Below, in pieces: positions 10,101 to 19,446 of a DNA stretch of 64,000 bases. The position numbers were made by a program, and so were the translations under genes. Location of the stretch: assembly GCF_049634645.1 (NCBI RefSeq), contig NC_134736.1, forward strand, positions 12,091,001-12,155,000, written 5' to 3'. Source of the DNA: Pelodiscus sinensis. Its lineage: Eukaryota; Chordata; Testudines; Trionychidae. The notes beneath the pieces were generated by a model that was given only the letters and a program-made list of their open reading frames with translations, searched no databases and had not been told where the DNA came from. Positions within the stretch are counted from its first letter, which is position 1; each line of letters begins with the position of its first letter.

Positions 10101-11887
10101 GGGAACTGCAGGACATGACACGGTGGGGAGTAGTGGAGAAATCGCGGAGTGAGTGGCGGAGCCCCATCGTGCTAGTGCCAAAAAAGGACGGAGCGACACG
10201 TTTCTGCATTGACTTCCGTAAGCTGAACGCCGTGTCTAAGTTTGACGCGTACCCCATGCCCAGAGTAGACGAGCTGCTGGAACGGTTGGGGCAGGCAGAG
10301 TATTTGTCGACAATCGACCTCACAAAGGGGTATTGGCAAATACCCTTAGCACCGGCAGCCCGAGAGAAGACAGCGTTCGCTACCCCGTTTGGGCTTTTCC
10401 AATTCGTCACCATGCCATTCGGGCTGCACGGCGCGGCAGCTACATTCCAGCGGATGATGGACGAGATATTAGAAGACCACCGCGAATACGCCACGGCATA
10501 TATAGACGACATTGTCGTCTTTAGTAGGACTTGGGAGGACCATCTGCAACAGCTGGAAGCTGTCCTGCGGGCGCTCCAACGAGCAGGACTCACGGCAAAC
10601 CCCAAGAAGTGCCAATTCGGAAACAGGGAAGTATCGTACCTGGGATACACGGTGGGGAGGGGGCGGTTAAAACCATTGCTGGACAAGGTACAAGCCATTA
10701 GAGACTACCCTCGGCCCCACACCAAGCGACAAGTCCGCCAGTTTTTAGGCCTCGCGGGGTATTACCGGCGGTTTATAAACCACTTTGCCTCACTGGCGGC
10801 CCCGCTAACAGACCTTACAAAGAAAGATCGCCCCCAAAGGGTGGTGTGGACGCCCCAAGGGGTGCGGGCCTTTGAGGCGCTCCGCCAGTGCCTGATGTCA
10901 GGGCCAGTATTACGGCCACCTGATTTCGAAAAACCGTTCATATTACAAACCGATGCCTCCGAAGTGGGGCTCGGAGCGGTTCTCGCGCAGGAGGAAGAGG
11001 GCACGGAGTACCCCGTAGCCTACCTGAGCCGCAAGCTGTTCCCTAGGGAAAAAAACTATGCAGTGATTGAAAAGGAAGCGTTAGCCGTCAAATGGGCCAT
11101 AGACTCTCTGCGCTATTTCCTTACAGGCAATGCCTTCACGCTGGTGACGGACCACGAACCCCTGAAGTGGATGCAGACCATGAAGGACAATAACGCGCGG
11201 ATAATGCGGTGGTATTTAAGTTTACAACCTTTTCGTTTCGAAGTCAAACACAGACCCGGCAAGGACAATGGGAATGCAGACTGCCTCTCACGGTTGCCGG
11301 GTGACGAGCAACCGGGGGGTGTAGGAACTTTGCAAAGGGGGGAGGTGCGTGACGGGGTGGAGCAACCCCGCCACTTGAGCGAGGCAGACGGGGCCGCCGC
11401 GGAGCCGGCAATCAGCGTGGCAGGCCCGAGCGGGGGCGGAGGGACACGTCATCACGCGGCGCCGGGGCGCGCCAGTGATGACGTCGGGAGAGCAACGCCA
11501 GGGACGGCAAGGGGAGGGGGGATAAAAGGAGCCGGGGAGGCCGGGGGAAGGGGGGGCGGAACCGGCGGGGCCAGCGGACCCGACTGGGCAGGAGCCAGCG
11601 TCGGCGGGGCAGGAGCCAGCGTCGGCGGGGCAGGAGCCAGCGGCGGCGGGGCAGGAGCCGGCGGCGACTGGGCAGGAGCCAGCGGCGGCGGAGCAGGAGC
11701 CAGCGGCAGCTGGGGTGAGACCTGCGGCAGCCAAGCCAGCCGGAGGAGGGGCCCGAGCGAGGGAGGAACGAGCCACGGGAGCCAGGCAAGGAGGCAGCCA
11801 AGGCAGCGGGGAGCCCGCAGAGACAGGCGGGTACCCAAAGCAGTGAGGGTCGGCGGAGTGGAGCAAGACCCAGGGCGGGCTGTGTAA
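7133..11887 (+). CDS. Gag-Pol polyprotein of a Gmr1-like Ty3/gypsy retrotransposon, integrase before reverse transcriptase
   Basis: A single intact frame of 1,584 codons encodes the whole replication machinery. Visible parts in order: a coiled N-terminus (1-45); a capsid region with a SCAN-like segment (about 143-227, beginning ETYRQRF and containing VLEQYLQVLP); a CCHC zinc knuckle (C310, C313, H318, C323); an aspartic protease motif (D364-S-G); an integrase zinc domain (H558/H561/H565, C595, C598); a DDE core with D627, D686 and E722, 35 residues between the last two; and an integrase C-terminal barrel ending YHINLLKRW. Reverse transcriptase follows with YIDD at 1123-1126, then RNase H with D1274, E1315 and D1340, ending NADCLSRL near 1387. 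Integrase upstream of RT is the order of the Gmr1 group and differs from ordinary Ty3/gypsy elements. No frameshift separates gag from pol. From about residue 1401 the frame crosses the polypurine tract and continues into the 3' LTR to TAA at 11885. That tail contains heptapeptide repeats and may not be functional. Confidence 0.93.
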   Translation: MDGDKIVEWLVDSQRQLQRQQTEALRQLTAEFREQQKQLVRELRDGTRPAGPTDEGEEDLTGPVRLPIRLAKLGEEDDTEAFLVTFERVAIAARWPQEHWATILAPYLSGPAQLAYRSLSDRDALCYYKVKEAILDQMGISPETYRQRFRAAKYGAGERPRAVAQRIREAGLRWLEPSNKTAAQVADLVVLEQYLQVLPVEGQQWVCRHLPGTMEEAVTLMEHFMAAEAPVGHGKIGSVTNPAGRGDPSPRGKEGRGNTGPRARSPPTRGPERRLAPVWRGAEHRERVETRTGAERGTEEAPGPQVKLTCFQCGQEGHFRRECPMMDCTFGQPKPQRGPRSEVSRARITGQVRLNGEAVEAVLDSGCGQTLVRRDALGKGVRTRTPVWIKCVHGDTRSYPTTWVKIHDGQQGGDLRVAITPRLPCPVLLGRDWPGLRRLLGEWDPRDQGGTHEAWATQEEDAGPLPPQEPGRGESLAALEIDKGDFLVLQREDPTLQHAWENALSAPGEGEEAEQRPGQGPYFKIQGDRLYRVPGLGDGATQLVVPRAYRWRVMEMAHNNHWAGHLGTEKTQQRVLQRFYWPGVYQNIKDFCRSCPQCQRTSGARVPRAALVPMPLVSEPFERIGMDLIGPLERTRRGHQYILVVVDYATRYPEAVPLRKTTAAAIADELVKMFAHVGLPKEILTDQGTNLVSRLMKELCNWLQVKKIRTAAYHPQTDGLVERFNQTLKAMLRRLVEDDPHDWDKLLPPLLFAVREVPQSSVGFSPFELLYGRRPRGILDLVREGWEEQTSSALGAVQYVIKLRDRMRTIGRWARENLEKAQETQARHYDRGTRPRTLSPGDPVLVLLPTGESKLLAKWQGPYRVIKKIGEVDYEVQVGGRHRQSQVYHINLLKRWVPREEPLAEALSTEIEFGPWGEEEVTWAASPVGKELNQVQQGQLRAVLQRAAASLTSRPGRTTLVQHEITTEPGKKVRDPVRPIPRKLWDTVQRELQDMTRWGVVEKSRSEWRSPIVLVPKKDGATRFCIDFRKLNAVSKFDAYPMPRVDELLERLGQAEYLSTIDLTKGYWQIPLAPAAREKTAFATPFGLFQFVTMPFGLHGAAATFQRMMDEILEDHREYATAYIDDIVVFSRTWEDHLQQLEAVLRALQRAGLTANPKKCQFGNREVSYLGYTVGRGRLKPLLDKVQAIRDYPRPHTKRQVRQFLGLAGYYRRFINHFASLAAPLTDLTKKDRPQRVVWTPQGVRAFEALRQCLMSGPVLRPPDFEKPFILQTDASEVGLGAVLAQEEEGTEYPVAYLSRKLFPREKNYAVIEKEALAVKWAIDSLRYFLTGNAFTLVTDHEPLKWMQTMKDNNARIMRWYLSLQPFRFEVKHRPGKDNGNADCLSRLPGDEQPGGVGTLQRGEVRDGVEQPRHLSEADGAAAEPAISVAGPSGGGGTRHHAAPGRASDDVGRATPGTARGGGIKGAGEAGGRGGGTGGASGPDWAGASVGGAGASVGGAGASGGGAGAGGDWAGASGGGAGASGSWGETCGSQASRRRGPSEGGTSHGSQARRQPRQRGARRDRRVPKAVRVGGVEQDPGRAV
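11334..11347 (+). promoter_or_regulatory. polypurine tract
   Basis: The purine run aaaggggggagg lies directly before the 3' LTR and is the expected site for plus-strand priming. The exact LTR start is uncertain by two bases, because the 3' copy reads tgcgtgacgg where the 5' copy reads tgtgacgg. Confidence 0.75.
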
Positions 11888-12093
11888 CCCGAGAGCAGGG
11901 GCGTTTTGGGGTACCGGCCCCCCCTGCTACCACTGAGAGGGCACCTCTCAGTGTCAGGGCCCTGGGTCGGGGTCCGGAGAGAGGGCGGGCCCGGACCCCC
12001 CACTCCGCCCGGTGACCCAGAGTCAAGTGGTATCCTGAGCGCAGCCTAGGGGCAACAGGAGAGGCGGCGGCCCGGACGGGCGGCCTCTTGACA
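11348..12093 (+). repeat. 3' LTR of Gmr1-like gypsy element (746 bp)
   Basis: It matches the 5' LTR at both ends but carries an extra block of about 339 bp beginning cccgactgggcagg. The block contains a 21-bp tandem repeat and unique GC-rich sequence. The TATA-like gataaaagg is repeated at about 11522. The end cctcttgaca is followed by the aacgc duplication. In normal reverse transcription both LTRs are copied from one template, so the size difference must have arisen at or after insertion. Confidence 0.88.
11582..11727 (+). repeat. 21-bp minisatellite inside the 3' LTR
   Basis: About seven units of the form ggggcaggagccagcgtcggc occur. In the Gag-Pol frame each unit encodes seven residues such as GGAGASV, DWAGASG and SWGETCG. 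The multiple-of-three period keeps the frame open. Confidence 0.8.
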
Positions 12094-12098
12094 AACGC
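12094..12098. repeat. target-site duplication, right copy (aacgc)
   Basis: This is identical to 6589-6593. Confidence 0.9.
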
Positions 12099-12490
12099 CC
12101 ATAAGACATGGGCCTTGTGGCCCACCCCAGAAGCCAGGAGAGGCAAGCAATGGGTCAGTCATATCGGATAAGACGAGAACCAGACCAACATGACCTTTGC
12201 TCGCAGCATGAAGGAAACACTTTTGAGAGCTGGAAATGTGAAGTCGATTCTGCTTTTCATTGTGCACCTGAAATGGTTCCAAGGTCTCAGAGGCTTATCC
12301 GGGCTGCCTGGCAGACCGTCACTGTGACTGTGGCCACAGGAGGGCAGCTGCTCCAGAAGGAATAGCACCTGGGAGCTCAGCTCTGGCTTCATCCCACTGC
12401 CCCTCATCTCCCTGTTAACACGAGCTGCTGCTGCTGGCTCTGTTCTCACTCTGGGAGTGTCTGCTCTCTTCTCTCCAATGAGCATGGAGT
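12099..12490. other. no gene recognised
   Basis: Sequence beyond the retrotransposon shows no domain and no terminal repeats. It does not obviously continue the Penelope-like tail found left of the insertion. Confidence 0.4.
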
Positions 12491-12494
12491 GGAA

Positions 12495-12700
12495 GGCTTC
12501 TGTGCTTTGGGCGTTGGCCTGGGACAAAGGAGACCCCAGGTTCAGCTCCCTGCTGTGCCACAGATGTTCTGGGTAGCCTTGGTCATGCTGGGCCCTACTT
12601 CCCCATCTGCAGGTGTGCGTGTTGTGATAGGAGCTCTGTGGACCTCAGAAGTGTGTCTCTTGCACAGTAAAAGCTATCACCTCCCCCATGGATTCTGGGA
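12495..12700 (+). repeat. tRNA-derived SINE (MIR-like)
   Basis: A box B-like caggttcagctccctgctgt (about 12538-12557) is followed by gccacagatg, a ctgggtagccttggtc segment and cttccccatctgcagg. This is the order of the MIR core and tail. Confidence 0.6.
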
Positions 12701-12735
12701 CTGACGTGGCTACAGCAACCCTGTGTACCATTCAG

Positions 12736-12992
12736 CAGGGCCGGACTGAGGCATGGGCAAGTTGGGCAGCTGCCCGGGGTGCCAACCGATGAGGGGCACC
12801 TGACGGCCCGGCGCACACGCCAGCAGCACACACCGGGCTGGGCTGGGCAGCGCGTGCGCCCTGGGGGCAGGCCCTGGGCTGTGCACCAGCGGCCGTGGCC
12901 AGTGCGCACATGCACCGTGCTCCCCACAGGCGGGCCCACGCATGTGCCATGCGCCCGGGCTCAGGGCACCAAAAGGGCTCGGGCCAGCCCTG
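12736..12992. mobile_element. short non-autonomous hAT element, 257 bp (CAGGGCCGG family)
   Basis: Terminal repeats cagggccgg and gggccagccctg are flanked by a perfect 8-bp duplication, ccattcag, at 12728-12735 and 12993-13000. The interior is very GC-rich and has no coding potential. An 87-bp relative is at 59520-59606. Confidence 0.85.
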
Positions 12993-13189
12993 CCATTCAG
13001 ACTATTGGGCACTAAGGCACCATGGTAACGTGGCCATGGAACTGCCATAGACTTAAACTGCAGCAAGGGAGGTTTAGGTTGGACATTAGGAAAAACTTCC
13101 TGCCTGTCAGGGTGGTTAAACACTGGAATAAATTGCCTGGGGAGGTTGAGGAATCTCCATCACTGGAGATATTTAAGAGCAGGTTAGCC

Positions 13190-13638
13190 CAGTGTTGCTC
13201 AACCTTTTTCTTACAAAGCACCCCTTTTAAAAAAATAAGTACCCCCAGTTCCTACAGTTTTCAGACACACACATTTTTTTTCTACCATTGCAACACGTCT
13301 GTTAAAACAACGTAATCATATCCAGGCAGGCGATGACATTTTTGGATGTAAAAAGTACAAAAATAATAAAACTTAAAACAAAAATTCAGTTTTCTCCAAA
13401 TTTCAGTTGTGTTGACATACTGCCCCCCGCCCCGACTTCTCTCGAATAACCAGGGCTCAACAAATAATGCAATCTACTCGCCCGTAGCAAGTAGATTGCA
13501 ACCCAGAAGAGCCGGGTTCGGGCGATTTGCGCATGCACAGATCGCCGGACAGAGCTGCTGGCGAGCGGGGCTCGCCGCAGTTCGACAAGCCTTGCGAATA
13601 ACCCTAAGTGTACTCGAACCACTGGTTGAGAAACACTG
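13190..13638. mobile_element. non-autonomous hAT element (family A) inside CR1
   Basis: Termini cagtgttgctcaacc and ggttgagaaacactg form inverted repeats of about 15 bp. Flanks ggttagcc (13182-13189) and ggttagac (13639-13646) are an 8-bp duplication with one mismatch. An uninterrupted 300-bp relative at 62950-63249 shows that positions 13451-13594 were added later. Confidence 0.88.
13451..13594. mobile_element. non-autonomous hAT element (family B), nested in family A
   Basis: This 144-bp copy starts cagggctcaac and ends gacaagccttg. A perfect 8-bp duplication, cgaataac, lies at 13443-13450 and 13595-13602. It resembles the copy at 5105-5247, but its central tgcgca palindrome has decayed (13523-13542). 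Confidence 0.88.
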
Positions 13639-13672
13639 GGTTAGACAGACACCTGTCAGAGATGATGTAGAT

Positions 13673-13892
13673 CTGTGGTCACCAACCAGTAGATCGTGAT
13701 CTACCGGTAGATCTCAGGGGCTCTAAGAGTAGCTCTTGAGCCCTCTCTGAACTGCGCACCTGCGCAGTACATTTATATTAGATTTCCTCATGTAATGTAG
13801 GCGGGGCTTCAAGGAAGGGGCGGGGCAGTAGATCTTCGCCTGTTCTGAGACTTAAAAAGTGATCTTGGGTGTAAAAAGGTTGGAGACCACTG
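13673..13892. mobile_element. non-autonomous hAT element (family C) inside CR1
   Basis: Termini ctgtggtcaccaacc and ggttggagaccactg are inverted. Flanks atgtagat (13665-13672) and atatagat (13893-13900) are an 8-bp duplication with one mismatch. An internal actgcgcacctgcgcagt palindrome-like segment lies at about 13750-13768. Confidence 0.85.
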
Positions 13893-13980
13893 ATATAGAT
13901 GGTGCTTGGCCCTGCCATGAGGGCAGGCAACTGGACTTAATGCCCTCTTGAGTTTCCTTCCAGTTCTAAGATTCTGTGAC

Positions 13981-14790
13981 AGGTATAGATTGGATCCATG
14001 CTGAATTGGGAAATTTTAATCTGATCTCATTCCCCAGAGAAACTCCTCTCGCTGAAATCCCTGGAGCTTCCCATCAAAGCATTATTTGCCTGAAGGAAAC
14101 AGGGAAGTATTTCTCCTTCTGCTGTGTGGATCACAGCCCAACTGGCCCTGGGCATGATGGGAAAGTTAATTGGTATCCCCGGGATACCAAGTGGCCACTG
14201 TCAGAGATGGAGACTGGATGGGGAACATTGATTCTGATGGAACCTCCCTGTCTGCGTGACGCAACCTGGGCCCGATTCTCTTCTCAGGGACACCAGTGTC
14301 AAAGCCAAGTCTCCCTCCCAAGTCATGCCAGTATCCCGGAGCACGGAGCCAGTACCTGTGATTGCCTGGAAGGGTGCATGGGCAATGGGGGTTGCCCTTT
14401 TGGAAATTGAACCAATTTAGGGTGAATTCTTCCCAATCTGGAGTTTAAATCGCACCTTCAAAATGTGCTTAAATGACCCTGCTTTGTGCCCAGTGCACCG
14501 GACAGGGTCTAGGCCGATGCAGGGGCTCAGCAGACACAGTCCTATGGGCACAACTGCCTGTGAGAGGGCATGATGTAGGCCCATCTATGTGTGCTGCAGG
14601 ACTCACGCTGTCATGCTAGGGTGCGTGTGGGAGATGCGACCACACTGCCAGGGTGCTTCAGAGTAGCTGCACATTCCCCGGGCACGGTAAATTACAGGCC
14701 TGGAGCCTTGGGCCAAGGGAGCAGATTTGCACTTGCTGTTCACTGGGGAGGAAAATGCATCAAGGCTGCTGCACAAAAGTCTGGTCCTTA
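13981..14790. other. no gene recognised
   Basis: A 144-codon open frame at 13976-14410 has no recognisable domain and runs out of the CR1 end, so it is not called as a gene. Confidence 0.4.
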
Positions 14791-14794
14791 TTAC

Positions 14795-15335
14795 AAAATA
14801 CAGGACTATGTAGCACTTTAAAGACTAACAAGATGGTTTATTAGATGATGAGCTTTCGTGGGCCAGACCCACTTCCTCAGATCAAATAATGGAAGAAAAT
14901 AGTCACGGCCATATATACCAAAGGATACAATTTAAAAAAATGAACGCATATGAAAAGGACAAATCACATTTCAGAACAGAAGGGGGATGCAGGGGGGGGG
15001 GGGAAGGAAGGTGAATGCCAGTGAGTTAATGATATTAGAGGTGGGGAAGGGTAGATGTCTGTGAGTTAATAGTATTAGAGGTGATAATTGGGGAAGCTAT
15101 CTTTGTAATGGGTAAGATAGCTGGAGTCTTTGTTAAGTCCCCTGCGGAGAGTGTCGAATTTTAGCATGAATGCCAGTTCAGAGGATTCCCTTTCAAGTGC
15201 AGATTTGAATGTCTTCTGAAGTAGGATGCAGGTTAGCAGGTCATTGAGACAGTGTCCTTTCTGGTTGAAATGACAAGCAACTGTTTTTTCTTTGTGATCC
15301 TGTCCTTTGTGGTCCTTATTAGGGTCTGTTTCCAT
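14795..15335 (-). mobile_element. Penelope-like element 3' fragment (minus strand)
   Basis: On the minus strand 15335-15075 gives 86 codons with the HFNQKGH...LNDL, ERESSELAFMLKFDT and GLN-DSSYLTHYKDSF features of the end of Penelope-like GIY-YIG proteins. It is followed (15060 down to 14795) by the typical tail with a cccacgaaagctcatcatct-like segment and a 'phase' of tagtctttaaagtgctaca. A G-run lies at about 14992-15003. The 5' part of the element is absent. Confidence 0.75.
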
Positions 15336-15339
15336 CCCA

Positions 15340-17180
15340 AGGCCGGCCTAAGCTGGAGCATGTAGGGGCGGAGGAAGATAGGTAGATCCCCTCCCAGCCC
15401 TGCTGCACATTTCTTCCTCGCTGCTTCATCAGCAAACCCACCCCAGGGCTGCAGCTGCTGGACAGCCCCAGGCCTTCCTCTGTGTTAATAGCCCTCCTGA
15501 GTTCCTGAAGTGGTGCCTCATTCCACTGCCAGTTCAGTCTCTGAGCCATCCCCAGCTAATTCCTTGAACGCCAGCCTCTGGGGCTTTCCCATGTGCTCTG
15601 GGTTCCCTGATTTGCTTGGAAACTGAGGCCCTTTTGATTGCCAGCCACCCCGTCTCCCAGCAGCAGCCCATGGAATTCGCACTAAGCAGTCAGGCCACAT
15701 ACCAGGGTGTATAAATATTCAAACCAATGAATTTCTAGGCAGCTGAGCAGATACAGTCAACAGAGAGCCACACTCCCGTGGGACATGCTAATGGGCAGAC
15801 GTGACAGAGGTTTCCATTCCTGCCATTGGCACGGAGAAGCACAGGAGTCGGTACTTCATTCATGTGCCCATACAAATGGCATGCCACTTGCCATTATGCC
15901 CCTAGTCACCAGTCTGCAGCCAGCTAGCACGTTGCCCTGCTCTGCCGGAGAGCCCGGGCAGAGATCGCGGGAGAGTCGCTGTCATTCAGCAGTGGAATCA
16001 GCAATGCCACAGCAAGCTTGGGCCAGAAACCTGCCCCAGGCAGCAAGCAGAGCAGGCCAGAGCGTCCCTTGGGAATGCCAGGGTGATGCAGGGTTCGTGT
16101 CAGAGCCACTGGCTCAATTTCAGCTGGAAGCAGCTCCAGCTCTCGACCTGCGCTGCAGGGGCCGGGGGTGGTGGAAGAGCAGGCCATGGCGGAGTGTGGC
16201 CAGGCCAGGTCACTTGTGTGGCAGCTTGGCTCCTGGCTAAGAATGCAGCTGACGTGTGAACCCCATGAAAACTGACGGGCTATGACTTGCCCTGTGTTCA
16301 CTTAGCGGGACCCGCTTATAATGGAACAAACTGTTTCCATATGCACCCCCCCGTACCCAACCCCCCCACCCGAGGAGCCCCATGGAACGCTAGTGAAGGA
16401 CCCTAACAGCCAAGCGCTAGCGCCAAGGCACCGGGCCTAGTGTGGGACGGCCAGTGGCAGAGACAAAGTGCATTCCTCACTCACACTCAGCTGAGGGAAA
16501 GCCCTGGTGAGGAGAGACGCTGGCCGCTCGCTTCCTGCCAAAAGCGGCAACAAGCAGGACTCACGTCTAGACTGCCCGGGCTTGTCCAGGGATGTGAGCA
16601 GATGCCAAGGGCAGAGCCCAGGGACAGCTGGGGTGTCCGGACAAGACGTCTGAGACGTGTAGTCCATCCCGGCTGCCCCTTGTCATCTGAGAAAGAGTTT
16701 GTCAGTTGACAACAGGCTTGGCTGCCAGCGTGGTCACTGGGATCAGGTCTAGAGGTCCAGTTCATCTGGGCTAAGTGGCTGGTCTCTGGGACTGGGAGCG
16801 ACCAGACGTGCTGCGACTTCTGGCGTAAGTGACCTTTTGTCCAGGTTGGCTGGGACGTCAGAGGGACTGGAGAGTGGACGGGACACTCTGAGACTCCATG
16901 AAAAGGCTGGGAGAGGGATCAAATAGTCTCTTCATTTTCCATTGGTAACTGAGCCTCTCCCCTCCCTCATATTCCTCTTGCCTGCCCCACCCACCCTGCA
17001 GTGGGCTCTGCAGGTGCAGGGTTACAGTTGTAGCTGGTGCTGGAAGAGTGGGGGGAGGAGGTTCCTTGTGCCCTGCCCCCAAGCAAAGAGCAGCTGCTCT
17101 CTGACCCAAAGAAAACACTAGCAGGCACCCAGATGCTCAGCCTGTACGCTGGGAATTTGCCAATATTGTACCCAAAGCAC
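15340..17180. other. no gene recognised
   Basis: Sequence is of mixed composition. The longest open frame (15785-16240, 151 codons, +) has no recognised domain. No terminal repeats were found. Confidence 0.4.
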
Positions 17181-17182
17181 AG

Positions 17183-17400
17183 AGGCCAGTGTGGTTAGAG
17201 TGCTGGCCTACGATTCGGGAGGCCTGGTTTTGTTGTTGGATGTTCACACGCACTCCTGAGCCTCAGTGAATATAAAAACATAAGAACAGTCATACTGGCC
17301 TCAGTTTCCCCTGAAATGAAATGGGGACAATGCTGCCACATCCCCCGCCCCCCAGTGGAGGGCTCTGGAGATGCAATGGGCTCTGAAAGAGTCGGGTCTC
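17183..17400 (+). repeat. tRNA-derived SINE with a 31-bp CR1 tail insertion
   Basis: A box A-like tggttagagtgctggcc (about 17192-17208) begins a SINE whose body, cctcagtttcccctgaaatg, is split by 17268-17298. The insert gaatataaaaacataagaac... is the reverse complement of a CR1 3' tip. The sequence cctcagt is present on both sides (17261-17267 and 17299-17305). Confidence 0.65.
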
Positions 17401-17980
17401 CTTAGGCAGCACAGGAATGTGCAGAGCAGCTGGCAGGATGCATGGCTCCACCCCAGTTGGAGGAAGACCTCACTAAGCTAACTGGGAGCCAGCAAAGAGA
17501 GACAAGAATGATCACTCAGCTGGCAGGCCTGGTCCAGGGGAAAGACCAGACGTTAGATCAGTGTCACAAAGGGGTGCATGGGCCAGGGAGGGACAAGCAC
17601 TATCATGGGCATAGGGGGTGGGTCCTGCCTGCTCTGAATTTGGCTGACAAATTGTGGAAGAAAACAAGCCTTCGCTCTGCGTTTGTGAGCAACAAGTAGT
17701 CAGAGACAGATTATTCAAGCAATATTGCAAAGGAAGAAGCTGCTTCTAGGCAGATCGTTAAATACAAAACAATTAGAAGCTAATATATATACTGTCTGTT
17801 TAGATATAATAACAATAAACAATTATTCCCCTTTCCATAACAATTCCCTTCAGATGCCACCTTATCTCAAGGTCTTAACTAGAGTCAGCATTCTATCCTT
17901 ATCTCAACCACAAGAGAGACGAGAGGTGAAAACAGCGTCTTTCACAGCTCTCGCGTTGTTTGGTCTCAGAGTTAGCATGA
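17401..17980. other. no gene recognised
   Basis: The stretch has an A+T-rich part at 17750-17860. No domain or repeat structure was identified. Confidence 0.4.
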
Positions 17981-17984
17981 GTTA

Positions 17985-18990
17985 GGCTAACCATACGGGC
18001 AAAATGACTACATACAAATCCCTTGGCTTCCACAAAATCAATACAGATGAGCTTTTTGGGTTCTGCTTGGGTCTTAACTATCTTGAGCAGTTTGTTATCA
18101 TCTGCAAATTTTGCCACCTTACTGATTATCCCTTTCTCTAGGTCATTTATAAATAAGTTGAATAGGATTGGTCCCAGGACAGACCTTTGGGGGACCCCAC
18201 TAGTTACCTCTCTCCACTCGGACAACTGACCATTTATTCCTACCCTTTGTTTCCTGTCTTTTAATCAGTTCTCAGTTCCCTCTTGTCCCATGACAACTTA
18301 CTTTACTTAAGAGCCACTTTGTCAAAGACTTTCTGGGAATCTAAGTACACTGTATCCACTGGATCCTCCTTGTCCACATACATGTTTGTTGACCCCTCCA
18401 CTTTTTACTATAGTTTCAACTAATTTGCCCAGTACTGACATTAGACTTACTAGTCTGTAATTACCAGGGTCACCTCTAGAGCCCTTTTTAAATATTGGTG
18501 TCACATTAACTATCTTCCAGTCATTGGGTACAGAAGCTGTTTTAAAGGATGGGTTACAAACCACAGTTAATAGTTCCACAATTTCACAATTGAGTTCTTT
18601 CAGAACTCTTGGGTGAACGCCATCTGGTCCTGGTGACTTGTTACTGTTAAGTGTATCAATTTGTTCCAAAACCTCCTCTAATGACACCTTAATCCAGGAC
18701 AGAAAAAGGAATGGCTCACTTTTGGGAATCTCCCCAACATCCTCAGCTGTGAAGACTGAAGCAAAGAATTCATTTAGCTTCTCTGCGATGACTTTATCAT
18801 CTTTGAGTGTTCCTTTAGCATCGCGATTGTCCGAGGGCCCCATTGACTGTTTAGCAGGCTTCCTGCTTCTGATGTACTTAAAAAACATTTTGCTATTACT
18901 TTTTGAGGTTTTGGCTAGCTGTTCTTCAAACTCCTTTTTGGCTTTTCTTATTATACTAGCCAAGTAGCCAGTCATAAGACGGGATTTTCA
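17985..18990 (-). pseudogene. CR1-type LINE reverse transcriptase fragment
   Basis: The minus strand encodes the linker and first part of a CR1-like reverse transcriptase in two open blocks (18975-18322 and 18225-17899). Visible features are FKYIRSRK, LNEFFASVFT, SPGPDGVHPRVLKEL, VPNDWKIVNVTPIFKKG (RT block 2), SGVPQRSVLGPILFNLFIND (RT block 4) and a decayed ADD motif reading FADDNKL. A frame break at about 18300 separates the blocks. The endonuclease domain and 3' end are missing. Confidence 0.85.
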
Positions 18991-19039
18991 GGCCTCTCCA
19001 CATCGGTCTTCTCTCCTGAGCTTCCGGTCTCTGGCTCCG

Positions 19040-19120
19040 TCTCTCTCTCTCTCTCTCTTCTCCTCCTACTGCCTCCCCCTCTCTCTCTCTCAGCTCTCCT
19101 CCCCCTCCTGCCTCTCACTT
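19040..19120 (+). repeat. polypyrimidine (CT)n-rich tract
   Basis: Two runs of ct repeats lie inside a longer pyrimidine-rich strand at 19020-19115, next to the hairpin-bearing element that follows. Confidence 0.7.
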
Positions 19121-19446
19121 GGAGGACCGCAGAGCCCAAATGGCCGTTTGGGCTTCGCACTCCCCATGCAGCATGGGGAGCGCGGAGCCCAAACGGTCGC
19201 TTGCGCCACTTACTCCCACGTGGTGGCCTGGCTGAGCGGTGCAGAAGTCAGCCAAGCCCCACTGTGGGAGGCGATTAACACATCTATACACAAAATCTAT
19301 TTCAAAATAGCATTTTGCTATTTCGAAATAGCATGTCCACACTGAGTGGACCCTGAACCGAAGTTAAGGCTGGCCGGAAGCAGTGCCGGCAGGGCATCAG
19401 GTTAGGACTTAGTGTGGGAGCTGCTGCCTGAGGCTAACTGAGCTCC

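Larger units (their letters stand above)
13049..13980 (+). mobile_element. CR1 LINE 3' end, split by three hAT insertions
   Basis: CR1 sequence runs through 13049-13189, resumes at 13647-13664 and resumes again at 13901-13980, ending in cagttctaagattctgtga. Removing the two outer insertions restores a colinear CR1 3' end like the copy at 1636. The CR1 is therefore older than the hAT elements within it. Confidence 0.85.
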
